A DNA stretch of 64,000 nt from Homarus americanus (lineage: Eukaryota > Arthropoda > Malacostraca > Decapoda > Nephropidae): positions 296,001 to 360,000 of the forward strand of contig NW_024744477.1 in NCBI RefSeq assembly GCF_018991925.1. Direction: 5' to 3'. The translations under genes were made by a program, and so were the position numbers. The notes under the pieces were generated by a model. The model was not told where the DNA came from. It worked only from the letters and a program-made list of their open reading frames with translations, and ran no database searches. Below are positions 1 through 32,855 of this stretch, one piece after another; position 1 is the stretch's first letter; each line of letters begins with the position of its first letter.

Positions 1-241
1 TGATGATGATGATGATGATGATAATAATAGTAATAATGATAATAATGATAGTAATAATAAAATACTACTACTATTCCTACTACTACTACTACTACTTCTA
101 CTACTACTAATAATAAGAGCAATGTAACAATAATACTCATAATAAAATAATAATAATATACTAAAATAAAATAATGATGAGTATAATAACAAAATATTAC
201 TTACAAAAAACATATAAATAAAACGTCAAGAATATAATCAA
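1..241. repeat. AT-rich trinucleotide repeat (TGA/TAA/CTA)
   Basis: The left edge is an imperfect mix of TGA, TAA, ACT and AAT trinucleotides fading into plain AT-rich sequence. No gene is seen. Confidence 0.85.
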
Positions 242-530
242 GGCTCATTATACATCTGGCTGTGCAGGTGTGCCGTCCAAAGTATCGTACCACAGGTGTG
301 TCATACATCTGGCTGTGCAGGTGTGCCGTCCAAAGTATCGTACCACAGGTGTGTCATTATACATCTGGCTGTGCAGGTGTGCCGTCCAAAGTATCGTACC
401 ACAGGTGTGTCATTATACATCTGGCTGTGCAGGTGTGCCGTCCAAAGTATCGTACCACAGGTGTGTCATTATACATCTGGCTGTGCAGGTGTGCCGTCCA
501 AAGTATCGTACCACAGTTGTGTCTTCAAGC
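242..530. repeat. 53-56 bp minisatellite, five units
   Basis: Units containing tacatctggctgtgcaggtg and ccaaagtatcgtaccacag start at 251, 304, 360, 416 and 472. The 56-bp period is not a multiple of three, so the overlapping open frames across it are shadows. Confidence 0.9.
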
Positions 531-760
531 CGGTGTGAGGACGTCTCGAATTTCCTCATTTTAGTTATGGTGCCCAGATGGTGGTGACAATGGCGCCTGG
601 TTTTCATTGAGACTCGAGTGTAATTAAATATGGAGTTAAATTAAGGGAAGATTTAACGTAAGTGTAATGTGTTTTCGGAGTTTAGTTACGTAGTTAAGAT
701 AGTGAATATTTCTCGTAATTATTGTCTGATTTTATGGTGTGAAAATGAACTTCCTATGAT
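531..760. other. Unique non-coding stretch
   Basis: Moderately AT-rich sequence between two arrays. I see no splice-flanked frame or RNA gene. Confidence 0.4.
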
Positions 761-830
761 CACGTGAAGATTAGACACCCCGGCTTATTTCACCGTCAGG
801 TTAGCCATCCTAATGCTAACCTAACCTCGC
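761..830 (+). repeat. Dispersed 30-bp motif, copy 1
   Basis: It reads cacgtgaagattagacaccc then cggcttatttcaccg, followed by a CTAACCTAACC run. It belongs to the motif family also seen near 7219, 17014, 26407, 27711, 35575, 39489, 48810, 58731 and 60669. Confidence 0.65.
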
Positions 831-1137
831 TGTACCCAGGTCGTGGTGTCCTCATGTCGTGGTGTACCCAGGTCGTGGTGTCCTCATGTCGTGGTGTACC
901 CAGGTCGTGTACCCAGGTCGTGATGTACCCAGGTCGTGATGTACCCAGGTCGTAGTGTACTCAGGTCGTGATGTACCCAGGTTCGTCATGTACCCAGGTC
1001 GTGGTGTACCCAGGTCGTGGTGTACTCAGGTCGTGATGTACCCAGGTCGTAGTGTACTCAGGTCGTGATGTACCCAGGTCGTAGTGTACTCAGGTCGTGA
1101 TGTACCCAGGTTCGTCATGTACTCAGGTCGTGAACTC
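831..1137. repeat. 16-bp minisatellite (gtacccaggtcgtgat)
   Basis: About 18 to 20 imperfect units with gtgatg/gtggtg/gtagtg variants, arranged partly as a 32-bp higher-order unit. Confidence 0.9.
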
Positions 1138-1208
1138 TGTTAGTGAACCCAGAAGTTTTCCTAAGTGGTGTACTCAAGTATGTGCTGGAGTTATAGATGG
1201 TGACTTGT

Positions 1209-2126
1209 TCAAGGGACTGTAAACACAAACATCAAGGGACTGTAAACACAAACATCAAGAGACTGTAAACACAAACATCAAGGGACTGTAAACACAAACA
1301 TCAAGGGTCTGTAAACAACAAACATCAAGGGACTGTAAACACAAACATCAAGGGACTGTAAACACAAACATCAAGGGACTGTAAACACAAACATCAAGGG
1401 ACTGTAAACACAAACATCAAGGGACTGTAAACACAAACATCAAGGGACTGTAAACACAAACATCAAGGGACTGTAAACACAAACATCAAGGGACTGTAAA
1501 CACAAACATCAAGGGACTGTAAACACAAACATCAAGGGACTGTAAACACAAACATCAAGAGACTGTAAACACAAACATCAAGGGACTGTAAACACAAAAC
1601 ATCAAGGGACCAAACACAAAAATAAGGGACTGTAAACACAAAACATCAAGGATCAAACACAAACATCAAGGACTGTAAACACACAAACATCAAGGGACTG
1701 TAAACACAAACATCAAGGGACTGTAAACAAAAACATCAAGGACTCTGTAAACACAAAACATCAAGGACTGTAAACACAAACATCAAGGACTGTAAACACA
1801 AAACATCAAGGGACTGTAAACACAAACATCAAGGACTAAACACAAACATCAAGGGACTGTAACAAACATCAAGGGACTGTAAACACAAAATTATCAAGGG
1901 ACTGTAAACACAAAACATCAAGGGACTGTAAAACACAAACATCAAGGGACTGTAAACACAAACATCAAGGGACTGTAAACACAAACATCAAGGGACTGTA
2001 AACACAAACATCAAGGGACTGTAAACACAAACATCAAGGGACTGTAAACACAAACATCAAGAGACTGTAAACACAAACATCAAGAGACTGTAAACACAAA
2101 CATCAAGGGTCTGTAAACAAACACAC
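1209..2126. repeat. 23-bp minisatellite, roughly 40 units
   Basis: The unit is atcaagggac + tgtaaacacaaac. The outer thirds are regular; the middle (about 1600-1930) carries many one-to-few-base indels. A lone related unit lies at 18445-18480. Confidence 0.93.
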
Positions 2127-2180
2127 TAAGTGTATGAGGGGAGAGGAAGGGGGTGTGAGAAATGGTGGATGGGGGGGGAT

Positions 2181-2440
2181 GTACAATATTGGAGTACTTC
2201 AAGCTTATCATGTACATTAGGAGCACTTCAAACTTACCATGTACATTAGGAGTACTTCAAGCTTATGTACATTAGGAGCACTTCAAGCTTGCCATGTACA
2301 TTAGGAGTACTTCAAGCTTATGTATATTAGGAGTATTTCAAGCTTATGTACATTAGGAGTATTTCAAGCTTACCATGTACATTAGGAGTACTTCAAGCTT
2401 ATGTACATTAGGAGTATTTTAAGCTTACCATGTACAACAC
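2181..2440. repeat. Minisatellite with HindIII-type aagctt in each unit
   Basis: Alternating units of about 29 and 34 bp built on gtacattaggagtacttcaa followed by gcttatgt or gcttaccat. Nine or so units end 35 bp before exon A. Confidence 0.85.
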
Positions 2441-2475
2441 AGGTGTATTGGAGTAAGGTGATGTACTGTTCACAG

Positions 2476-22551
<20,076 letters not shown>

Positions 22552-23575
22552 TGTCAAGACGAGGTCCGAGCACCTCCCTCAGACACATTAGTTGACCATC
22601 GTGTACTGTAGCTCTACAGACATAAGGAACTACTAAGTCGTGATATAGTGCCATAGGAAGAGCAGTGTAGATAATGTTGTTATTTTTGTATTCAGCATAA
22701 TCCATGGTGTGTAGTGCTGGACGGTCCAGGGACGCCTCAACAAGATGAACAACGGTAATGAACAGCGATCATTTGCTCCCCTAAAAGCAGTCTGGCAGAA
22801 TCCACGCTTATACGGGTATACCATGCACATATTGGCTCTTGCTCATCATGGTGTCCGCTATTACCTACCACCACTGCCCTCCCACACATCACTCACCAAC
22901 TTAACATTAACCAAACTGTTGTTTGAGGGTCAGTAGAAGACGCCATAGTGGATAAGGACCAATTGCCGCACGTTATACCCGTACACGCGTGGGTTTCGTT
23001 CTCTTGCTCGCCAGGACCACCCAGGTGTGATCTCTTGGATTCATTTATCTCATGGTCAGCATCATAGGCTGACCCTCACACTGTCTTCTACATATCAGCT
23101 CCCATAGGTCTAGCAGAGATAGTCTCTCTTGACAAGTCACCTACATGTCTGTCACTCCTCTGAAACACGTCACTCACGTCTCTGAGACACACACACATGT
23201 CCCTAACCCACATGTTTGTAACTCCTGTGTCACTCCTCTGAAACACGTCACTCATACTTAAATCCAACACCTTGTTATCCCTCTGCCCTCACTACCAGAC
23301 GCTCTCAACGATGTAAACATTATCCTCCCACACCCTTACTTGCTTCTTGCCTCACTCACCATAACACCTTCCCTTGCCTCACCCACCATAACACCTTCCC
23401 TTGCCTCACCATAACACCTTCCCTTGCCTCACTCTCCTCAACACTTCATCTATTTAGGTACACACATTGCCTCACCTTCCCTCTATTCATATCAACTCCC
23501 TGTGTAAACAACTCCACCTTTGTGTTGATGTTTGTGTTTATTGACGGGGTATATGAGGGACTCGACAGTTGCCTT
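22552..23575 (+). other. Region after gene 1 stop: likely 3'UTR and intergenic
   Basis: Includes two ctcctctgaaacacgtcactc repeats (about 23155 and 23234) and repeats of cttgcctcaccataacacct (23340-23430). No clear AATAAA was seen, so the transcript end is not set. Confidence 0.4.
22938..23010 (+). mobile_element. tRNA-derived SINE-like fragment
   Basis: tagtggataagg (22946-22957) looks like an A box and gtgggtttcgttctc (22989-23003) like a B box, about 43 bp apart. The stems do not pair well enough for a working tRNA. It lies just downstream of gene 1, in the same direction. Confidence 0.4.
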
Positions 23576-23579
23576 GAGT

Positions 23580-23589
23580 GTGTGTGTGT

Positions 23590-23657
<68 letters not shown>

Positions 23658-23765
23658 AGTGTTTTGGTGTTAGCATGAGACTGATGTTTGGACCCATAAA
23701 CACACTCTTGACGTCTTTTTGACATATTGTACATATACACACGCACACACATACATTCCCCACAT

Positions 23766-23800
<35 letters not shown>
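23580..23800. repeat. (GT)n and (CA)n microsatellites
   Basis: GT 23580-23655 and CA 23771-23799 in opposite order 120 bp apart. Confidence 0.95.
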
Positions 23801-23801
<1 letters not shown>

Positions 23802-24430
23802 GCAAAACAATACCCTGCCAACTTTGGGACGTGTGATATGACCTCTTGATAACAGTTGTGTTTAATTAGTTAGGGAAGAGTTTGTGATGTACCTCCTTCC
23901 GCCAGACGTTATTGTACTTGGAACTCATTTTACATCAGTTATCCCTAGCGTCAAGCTCGTTTTCTGTTCCCAGGGATAACTTCAGAAGATCGCAAACATG
24001 GCTTCTCTTTCTTTTCCTTTCTCTCCGGTTATCTTGGTTTCAAATCCTCCATCTAGAAAGTAAATTAAATATCCGGTTGTTGAAATATTTTAAGCTTTTC
24101 ACCCGCCTGTTGGTTCAAATGAATTTTTCACGATCCTTCAGACACAACGACCTCAGAGTTCCTTTGTAGTTACATTAGTTCATCTTCTTTATGCTCTCCC
24201 ACTTTAAATTCTTTCATGGGAGTTGGCAATTCCGGCGTCGACTCAGCCGTCAAAAGTATTAGCATATTGCAACAACTTCAGCTCTCTCTCTCTCTCTCTC
24301 TCTCATTTGTTCCTATTATTTCTGATTTTCATTTAGCGTAACACATCATTAGTGCATCCGTGAGTAAGATCATGGCGACTCTGCATACTTAAAGACTCTT
24401 AAGTTATTTATATACAGTAACTGGGAGGCT
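23801..24430. other. Unique sequence
   Basis: One 85-codon open frame (23912-24169) without splice or family support, and a CT run 24283-24303. No gene is supported. Confidence 0.4.
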
Positions 24431-24432
24431 GA

Positions 24433-24515
24433 GACTACACCCCCACCCCCACCCCCACCCCACTCACCTCACCCCACCTCACACCCCACCTCACCCCACC
24501 TCACCCCACTCACTC
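24433..24515. repeat. CACCCC / CTCACCCCAC repeat
   Basis: C-rich tandem words caccccacctcac, about ten units. Confidence 0.85.
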
Positions 24516-24695
24516 TATTAAGCCGATCTAGCCAGCATCTGAGCTATATAACCCTCTATAACACTATATATCTATAATGTATGCTCATTATATTACTATA
24601 TTATAAAAAACTACTATGTGCAATTTGTTATATATATATTTTTGATGTAGGTGTTGTATATAATTGTTCCGTTTTTCATGTTTTTTTAAGATTGA

Positions 24696-25080
24696 AATTT
24701 TTTTTATTTATTTATTTATTTATTTATTTTTTATTTTTTTTACCTGGACACTTAAGGTTGATGATTACTGTCTTGGTTAATTCTCCTTCCTTCCTTCCTT
24801 CCTTCCTTCATCTTCCCTCCCTCTGCATTCCTTAGTAACTTCCTTTCTTCTTCTTCTACATTTCTTGGGTAACTCTTCCTTCCTTCCCTTCCTCTTCCTT
24901 CCTTCCTTCCTTCCTTCCTTCCTTCCTTCCTTCCTTCCTTCCTTCCTTCCTTCCTTCCTTCCTTCCTTCCTTCCTTCCTTCTTCCTTCCTTTCCTTCCTT
25001 CCTTCCTTCCTTCCTTCCTTCCTTCCTTCCTTCCTTCCCTTCCTTCCTTCCTTCCTTCCTTCCTTCCTTCCTTCCTTCCC
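24696..25080. repeat. (TTTA)n, then long (TTCC)n microsatellite
   Basis: TTTA at 24703-24730, TTCC 24783-24808 and 24890-25080 with a few indels. Confidence 0.95.
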
Positions 25081-25204
25081 CCACCCTTGAGTATAATAAT
25101 TTAACCCCTTCAGTGAGATAACTTAATCCCTTGAGTACAATGCCATTTTGCTCATAGGAATTGGTTATCGTCTGTAAAGGTTTAAGATATCGTACTCAAG
25201 GGGT

Positions 25205-25545
25205 TACTTCCATGGCAGACACGAGCAGACAGTGTTACTTCCATGGCAGACACGAGCAGACAGTGTTACTTCCATGGCAGACACGAGCAAACAGTCTTTT
25301 TTCAGCAGACAATCTTATTCCTGTAGACAGTCTTCCTCCCACACCAGCAGACAATCTTACTTCTACACCAGCAGGTAATCTTCCTCCTACACCAGATACC
25401 AACAGACAGTCTTCCACCAACAGCAGACACCAGCAGATAATCTTACTTCTACACCAGACACCAGCAGACAATCTTACTCCTGAAATTAAACAATCTTTCT
25501 TCGGCAGACAGTCTTCCTCCTACAGCGGCAGACAGTGTTGCACCT
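25205..25545. repeat. Degenerate 34-36 bp repeat (gcagacag, ttacttccatggcagacac)
   Basis: Three clean units at 25205-25290, then about eight diverged units sharing accagcagacaatcttactt. Confidence 0.8.
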
Positions 25546-25699
25546 TCTTCTCGAGCGCCATTTTTTTCCCCAGGACGGACAGGAACATTCACAATCTCCT
25601 TCGCCCCCCAACGTTTCTAATTTATCTGGTTGGTGGAGATTGATGACGACCTTGTCTCTCCTAGGAGGAAAAAAATGCCTCTGGTTGCAGCCCGTACCC

Positions 25700-25990
25700 T
25701 TCTCAGCCTGTATTTAACCTGTTTGAGTCTTTCTTGGCCTGTATTAGCCCTCTCTCAGTCTGTTTTTGACCTGCTTGCATCACTGTCAGCTTGTATTTAA
25801 CCTGCTTATATCTCTCAGCCTGTATTTGACCTGCTTGCATCACTATCAGCCTGTTTTGACCTGCTTGCATCACTATCAGCCTGTTTTGACCTGCTTGCAT
25901 CACTATCAGCCTGTTTTGACCTGCTTGTAACTTGGCCTGTAACTGACCTACTTATGTCACTACCAGCCTGTATTTCACTTGCCTGTGTCT
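25700..25990. repeat. 30-bp repeat (gacctgcttgcatcactatc)
   Basis: Three near-identical units at 25825-25925, with diverged relatives either side sharing agcctgtatttgacctgctt. Confidence 0.85.
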
Positions 25991-27500
25991 TGGCCAGCCT
26001 GTATCTGTCCTGCCTGCCTCACCCAATCTCTCCTCCCCAGCCTGTATTTGCCCTGCATGTGTCGCCCTACCAGCCTGTATTCTGCCTTGCATCAGCGCAC
26101 CAGCCTGCACCTGTCCTGTACCTTAATTATGGGACCTTCACCTCCTCTTACCAGCAATCACAGGTAAAATTTTCTTGAATCAATATTTTTTCCGTTTTTG
26201 TATTTTATTAAATACTTTTATCCTGTCATTTCAAGCATTGATTTTTATTTTGGGGAATTTTTTTGTTTTTAAAATTTTTCACGTTATAATTTAATCTACA
26301 ACTCATAGATGTATTTAAATCGTTTTATCGGGAAAATGTCAGGTTGGTCGATTACAATAAGGGTGAAAATGATATGTTGACGAGTAAGTATTGGGAAATG
26401 AAGGCACTTGAAGATTAAGCACCCCAGTTTATTTCCCCTGATGATTAAAAACACCTTAACGCTAACATAACATAAACTATCCCCCGAGGTAGCGTAAGAG
26501 TACTTAATCACCAGGTGTAACAAACTAGTCTGCTTAATCTTCACGTGATGCGGGATGTGTCACGTTTACACTGGATATGACTTGAGACATATTAAAAAGT
26601 GAATAAAATGACTGGCGCGGCCTAAAACAGCCATAGTAACGAGACATAAGCCATTATATACAGTAGTTGTAGGTCAAACAAAAATGCTGATACAACCCTC
26701 ATATTGCCTACTGAGACCCTGTTAGATTTTGTCCCTTAAACTGATGCAAAGTGAACGTGTCTAGTCAAGGTAGAGTCTCAGTACAGTATTGATGCCATTT
26801 TGAGGACGTTAATTTAGTCAGACATATAGACACTTTCTTATAATCTCCAGTTAAGGAAAATTTAACATGTGGGTCTTTTACAATACGAGGTGTTGGATTT
26901 ACACACTGAACTAGAAAGTATATTATTGTTAGCCTTACAGAAAATATTGTATAGGAATATTTTTAAAGTTTTTTGTGTGGATTTTTGCGTAAGAGTTGGA
27001 TAGATATTTTATAATGTTTGTGTTCAGCAATAAATAGTTTTATATTCAAGAGTGTTTCATTCTTCGTGTTTCATTCAGAGTGATATGTGATGAATCTTTA
27101 TTTCAGAGTGTTATGGATCAAGGAAGGTGTTTATCTACTAGTGAATCCTCCACAGATTTAAATTAATAACAAGATTAATGGAATATTAATCTGATAAACT
27201 AGGAATAAAACTGCATGAGCTCCGTACCCAACAGGACGAAGTTTCGAACCTTTATACCTCACATTATGAACCATCTGAATCTTCGAACCTCATCTGTATA
27301 CGACACCAGTTGACTTACTAGCAGAACTACAGCAGCTTTATTGTGTTTCTGTGAGGTATTGATGTTCCTTATTGGATATAGGAGTTACTGAAGAGAGGAA
27401 ATACCCACGATACAGTACCCAGGTGGAGAGGGTATCAGGGCAGGTAAGACTTAGGGGGTATTGTTCTGGTGCCTCAGTTTGATAGGAAAATGTGAGAGGT
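25991..27500. other. Mostly unique AT-rich sequence
   Basis: The left part has loose cctgtatttgccctgc echoes of the preceding array. The rest is unremarkable AT-rich DNA apart from the motif copy at 26407. No gene is supported. Confidence 0.45.
26407..26552. repeat. Dispersed 30-bp motif, copies 4 and 4' in inverted order
   Basis: acttgaagattaagcacccc + agtttatttcccctgatga at 26407, and an inverted remnant ctgcttaatcttcacgtgat at about 26530. Confidence 0.6.
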
Positions 27501-27544
27501 GAGATGTTTTCTGAACCTGTTGTGGGGATGTGGTAGACGATGTT

Positions 27545-27559
27545 CTATCTATCTATCTA

Positions 27560-27650
<91 letters not shown>

Positions 27651-27686
27651 GTCTGTCTATCTATCTATCTATCTATCTATCTATCA
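27545..27686. repeat. (CTAT)n/(CTGT)n microsatellite
   Basis: Compound tetranucleotide: CTAT, CTGT, CTAT, CTGT, CTAT blocks. Confidence 0.95.
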
Positions 27687-27710
27687 GTTCGTGTGTGTAT
27701 ATCTATTTAT

Positions 27711-27755
27711 CTGAAAATTAGGGTGCCCAATCTTCAGGTGATCCGTATAACGTGT
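27711..27755 (-). repeat. Dispersed 30-bp motif, copy 5
   Basis: aattagggtgcccaatcttc + aggtgatcc, inverted orientation. Confidence 0.5.
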
Positions 27756-27959
27756 AAACCCATAAAAATTCTGACTGGTCGCTACAGCCCGACTGCCCAC
27801 TATATCACGGTCTGCGTTATACATTGCTAAGTGGGTTAAGACTTGGATTCAGGTCTCAATTTATTTTCGCTAGAGAACCAGAGCGCGCCAGAGCCTGTAG
27901 ACGTTATTGGTGGTCTTTACACCCGACGCTGGTTTGGTCTGTGTAGTGAACTGCAGTGT

Positions 27960-28250
27960 CTGACATAAACTAGATTAGGTTTGGTTAGATTAGGATTAGT
28001 TAGCGTAGGTTAAGTTAGGTCTGGTTAATTTGGGGTCAGTTAGGTCTTGTGGTTAGGTTGGGTTAGGTTAATTCTGGTTGGATTAAGTCGGGTTAGATTA
28101 GGTGTCATGGTGTCTAGGGAGGGAGGAATAAGGTGTGAGGGAAGGAGGGAGAGAGAGATACGGTGTGAGGGAGGGAGGGAGAGAGAGAGGGAGAGATAAG
28201 GTATGAGGGAGAGATAAGGTATGAGGGAGAGAGAGATAAATTTGTAGCAA
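27960..28250. repeat. TTAGG-derived and GAGGGA tracts
   Basis: ggttaggttgggttagg variants 27975-28105, then gagggagagataaggtatga repeats 28130-28235. Confidence 0.75.
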
Positions 28251-28394
28251 GTTTTATGGCTGGATGTCCTTCCTGTCACCAATCCACTTTAACAGATTAG
28301 AAACTGGGTATTATATGTAGGGTTTCCAATCTCCGCTCTCCCTCTTAACTGACAGGGCAAGGTGGCTACTCCCTGGGGTAATAAAATACTAGGT

Positions 28395-28850
28395 AAGGTT
28401 CACTGGGGTTAGGTTAGATAAGGTAAGGTTTGGTTAAGTTACATCTGGGTTGGGTAAGTTAGGTCTACTTAGATTAGGATGAGTAAGTTATGTAAGGTTA
28501 GGTTAGGTTAGGTTTGGTTAAGTTACATCTGGGTAGGGTAAGTTAGGTCTACTTAGATTAGGATGAGTAAGTTATGTAAGGTTAGGTTAGGTTAGTTTAG
28601 GTTAGGTTTGGTTAAGTTACATCTGGGTAGGGTAAGTTAGGTCTACTTAGATTAGGATGAGTAAGTTATGTAAGGTTAGGTTAGGTTAGGTTAGGTTTGG
28701 TTTGGTTTGGTTAAGTTACATCTGGGTAGGGTAAGTTAGGTCTACTTAGATTAGGATGTGTAAGTTATGTAAGGTTAGAATAAGTTATACCTGGCTGGGT
28801 TAAGTTATAGGTTAGGTAAGATTAATTTAAGTTACTTCTAGTTAGGTTAT
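28395..28850. repeat. ~85-105 bp tandem repeat mixed with TTAGG runs
   Basis: Four units sharing ttggttaagttacatctggg and aggtctacttagattaggat, separated by (GGTTA)n of different length, which explains the variable period. Confidence 0.88.
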
Positions 28851-29054
28851 CTCAGGCCCTCTTAGATTAGGTTATGTTGGATCTGGGTAATTCAAGTCAT
28901 GTGTCATATTGTTTCGTACACAGAGGACTGCATACATCCAGGTCAGGCAGATATAGACCAAGAACTCCCACACGTGAACCAGAATCCAATAAATATGCAT
29001 CATTTTTCCTGGAAGTCTCCCAGATCGAGCGAAACTTATCGTATCTGAACGAAT

Positions 29055-29350
29055 TATGAGAGAATGCGTGAGTGAGGGAGGTGAGATGTGAGGGAGGAAG
29101 TGAGGTGTGAGGGAATGAAGGAGGTAAGTGAAGTGTGAGGGAGGAGGGTGAGGTGTGAAGGAGGGACTTGAGGTGTCTATGAAGGAGGGAGTTGAGGTGT
29201 GAGGGAGGGAGTGAAGTGTGAGGGAGGGAGTTGAGGTGTCTATGAGGGAGGGAGTGAAGTGTGAGAGAGGAATTAAGATATAAGGGAGGGACAGGGAAGG
29301 TGAGGGGGGGAAGGAGGTGAGGTGTGAGGGAAAGAGGGAGATAGGAAGTA
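29055..29350. repeat. Degenerate GAGGGAGTGAAGTGTGAG repeat
   Basis: About ten diverged units of gtgagggagggagttgaggt. Confidence 0.8.
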
Positions 29351-30781
29351 AGAAAACGGCAAAAATAATATTGTGATTAAGTCAGAGGTGATGGATGGGA
29401 TGATGGTGGTGAGGAGAGACAAAGAGATATTTTTAAGGGAGATATTTTTTGTGAGATAGAGAGACTTAGTTATTTATTAAGTCATATGATGGATGAGGTT
29501 TTGATGAGAGACAAGGAGATATTTTTTTTTTATGCTGATGAACTGTCCCTAAGCGTCGAATGTTTTGTTCCAATATCGCAAGAGTGTGTTATTTGTGGGG
29601 GACTATAATTTCTTCTAAAATCAAATACAGTATCTTTGTAATATGCGTTTTTAACATTTTTTATTAATTATCACCTTAAAGTACTAGTTATTGTTAGTAT
29701 TTATGGATTTGTTATATTTATTTTTATTTTTTCTTATTTACACAATTATCACGACAGCTGATCCACAAACGTGATTAGTAAAACAACTCCAATTACCCAA
29801 CGAACCTATAATTATGTTGTGACCCGATTGTAGGGGAGACCATGATGCATATGTGGTAAATTATAGGGGACGATTATGACAAAAAAGGCATAGAAATATA
29901 AACTCGATAAAAATTCAGCACAAAGTTTTCTAGAGTTTGGTAAATGCGCTTCAGTAACTAAGGTCTTTTAGGTGTTTGTTGCTTCATTCTATACAAAATT
30001 ATCCAGCAAAGACCAGTGAAATTTCTGCGTCTTTTAATATTCACCATTGACTTACCTGATTACAAGTCCAGGTTGTTTGATTTTTACGCTAACTTAGGTA
30101 TACGTGTTTCACAAAGTTTTCTAAATCTCTGGTGATTCTTTTCTCAATTTTTCTCCCGACGCTGGACCTGCTTTCTGCCAGTACCTGTACTCTATACTGT
30201 AAGAGTTCAAGAAATAATCTCACCTCTGCCACCATTTGTAAGATCGTAAGAAGACAAATCTAACTTAATGTAACACTTACGCATTCATTCATAATTTTAA
30301 CTATAAACATCAACATGGGATATGAAGGATTCTGAAGTACACGAGAGAAAATGGACGTCTCATTAAGGGTGCTCATTGTATGGCTGTGGTCAGTACAATA
30401 CTACTATCGCCTGGTATCTTAAAGAATTAACTGTATATTTTATTAATATTATTTTAATTTTCGCTGATGAAAAGTAAGACAATGCTTGTTTCCTGACTTG
30501 ACTGTTACTATTATTTTACACGAGGGATGTTTATAAAATGCAACGTAAACCAGCCAACGACTGTATATTAGTTAGAAGTTCTTTAATACAGAATTTTTTG
30601 CAACTGACAACTGATTATGTCAAGGATTACTGAAGCGGGTGAAAGCGAACATTACTACGCTTACCTAACACCCTGTGGCAGTGAAGTGACAATCTTGTTA
30701 ACTATAAAATGACTCCCTTTGTGATCTCTACCACCTGGTTATGACGGCTGTAGTCATTTATTACACGCGAAGAGCAGGTGG

Positions 30782-30819
<38 letters not shown>

Positions 30820-32855
30820 AGGATCGCTGTCTCTGACCTCACACAACAGACAGCCAATATTGATGATGGTTCAGTTCAGTTGGTAATGGCAGTTTCTTTT
30901 CCCTGAAACCACAATATATTGAGAGCCTGTTGCTTCCTGCCAAGTTCCAGCTCCTAATTTATTTTTGCTATTGATCTGAGTCGGTGTTTCTATTATTGCG
31001 GGAGCTGGTATGCATGACCTGTGTTGGAAATGACAGCGGCAGAGGTGAACCGGCCAGACCTAACCTAACCAAAACTACCCCAAACCTAACTAATTATACG
31101 TTTGTATCACGTCGTAAAGCTAGACCTAACCTAACCCAAAACTACCCCTAACCTAACTAATCCTACGTAAAGTTAGACCTAACCTAAAACTACCCCAACC
31201 TAATTTAACCTTACATCTTCAAATCGTAACTTACCGCACATGAAGACCGTGTATTGTGTTCACAGGTTATGTATGACCGACAAAACTCTGGCAAGAATTC
31301 CCTAAGTGCTTGACTCCATTGTAGCATCTCCCATATTAGACGTCACTTGAGTTGAAAACAAAACAGAGCATTAAAATGCTCGTATAATACAGTTTCTCAC
31401 TACTTCCTCACCATCTCATTTAACTTTTCTCCTAAAGACCAAATTTTGTGTCATAAAGGGTGATTAATGATAAAGAAATACCTTAGTTTTTATACTTTTT
31501 ATTATTTTGAGTATTTTAGGAGTCAATCGTACGTGTCGGAATAGCAGCAAGTAATATAAATTGATATTGGAATAGAACTAATTTCATACAGGTTTGGTAA
31601 GAACTGGTTATATAAAAAGAAAAAATGGTCTTGTCCGCTGGTGGGGTAACACGAGTTGTGTAATAAGACTAGCTGGTGTTGTGGAGAGAGGCGGTATTGC
31701 CATATCTAACTCGTGACTTCATTTACACACCAATAATAGGTCATTATTTCACCTTAAACATTATGTATTTATTGATCATACAAACGAATTTTCACACCGA
31801 TATAAACGTATACATTTTTCTACACATAAACTTGTGCTATGGTTCGTATATTTTGTATTTCATTCCAGAGATATTTGGAGAATGTAATGAAAAGTGACAC
31901 AGTTTAAATTGCTTCAGTTTTCATTACATTTCTGCTGTTGATGGATATTAAAAAATAACTGCGGTGAAGTTTTTTGATTTGGTGTGGTATTAGATGGTTA
32001 ACTCACAGCTGTTTTATTTATATCAGTAATAGAGATTTATAGCATTTTTGACTATAGTGGACGTGAGTTCTATATGAAGGTGTAAGTGTCTTAGCTTTTG
32101 GTATACACGAAGCATTACACTTGATCCCCTTCACTTCGCCAAACTGTAAGGTGGCAGCATACTGTACCGGCCCCTTCAGCATTACAGGTTATTAATTACA
32201 TCTAGACGAGTTATTTATTAAGTTTAATGGAATTAGTGTTATTATCTTATGAATTACATCTCTCTCTCTCTCTCTCATTCCTAATTTACATGGAATCCTT
32301 TATTTTATTTCCACTTTCATACAACAGAGAGTCTTGCCTGTACCGAGAACCTGAATATTTACTTCAGCGTAGGAGTGAGCGGATAAAAATTTTAACTAAA
32401 AGTTTTTAATTTTCATTTTCGTCTCCCACGGGGTGAATGTGGGGACACATATTGCATTCTCTGGCAAATATTGGCCATTCCGATTTAAGTGAATTCCTTT
32501 AGATGTGAACTTCAAACGGTAAACGTTGGATTCCTTTAGGGAGGGAGGGGGGCCTATCCTACAGTCTCACGCCTTATTATTGGTGTGTGTGGCTGGTCAT
32601 TTTTATTTTATTATTTTTATCGTGCCAGTTTATGATTTTATTTAAATTTTATATGTCCTTTTGTTTAGCACTTTAGGTTGTTAGGTCATCAGCTTTCATC
32701 GTATTTCAGTTTTAATATCCTTATGATTTCACCTGCTGCAAAATTTCCACAGCTGTTAAAAGTTTAGTCTAGGTGCTACTTAAAATAGTTTCTGCCCGGT
32801 CACAAAATACTTTCAACTACTGTAATCAAAATACTTTCCACGCCATACAAAATAC
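29351..32855. other. Long mostly unique AT-rich region
   Basis: Contains a GT run (30785-30817), a CCTAA-type stretch with repeated agacctaacctaac / aaaactacccc (31057-31205) and a CT run at 32259-32276. Short open frames (31676-31897, 32227-32409) have no support. No gene is recognised. Confidence 0.45.

Noticed and set aside
22938..23010. Functional tRNA gene
   Set aside because: Box-like words are present, but the acceptor and anticodon stems do not pair and the B box is imperfect (gggtttcgttctc).
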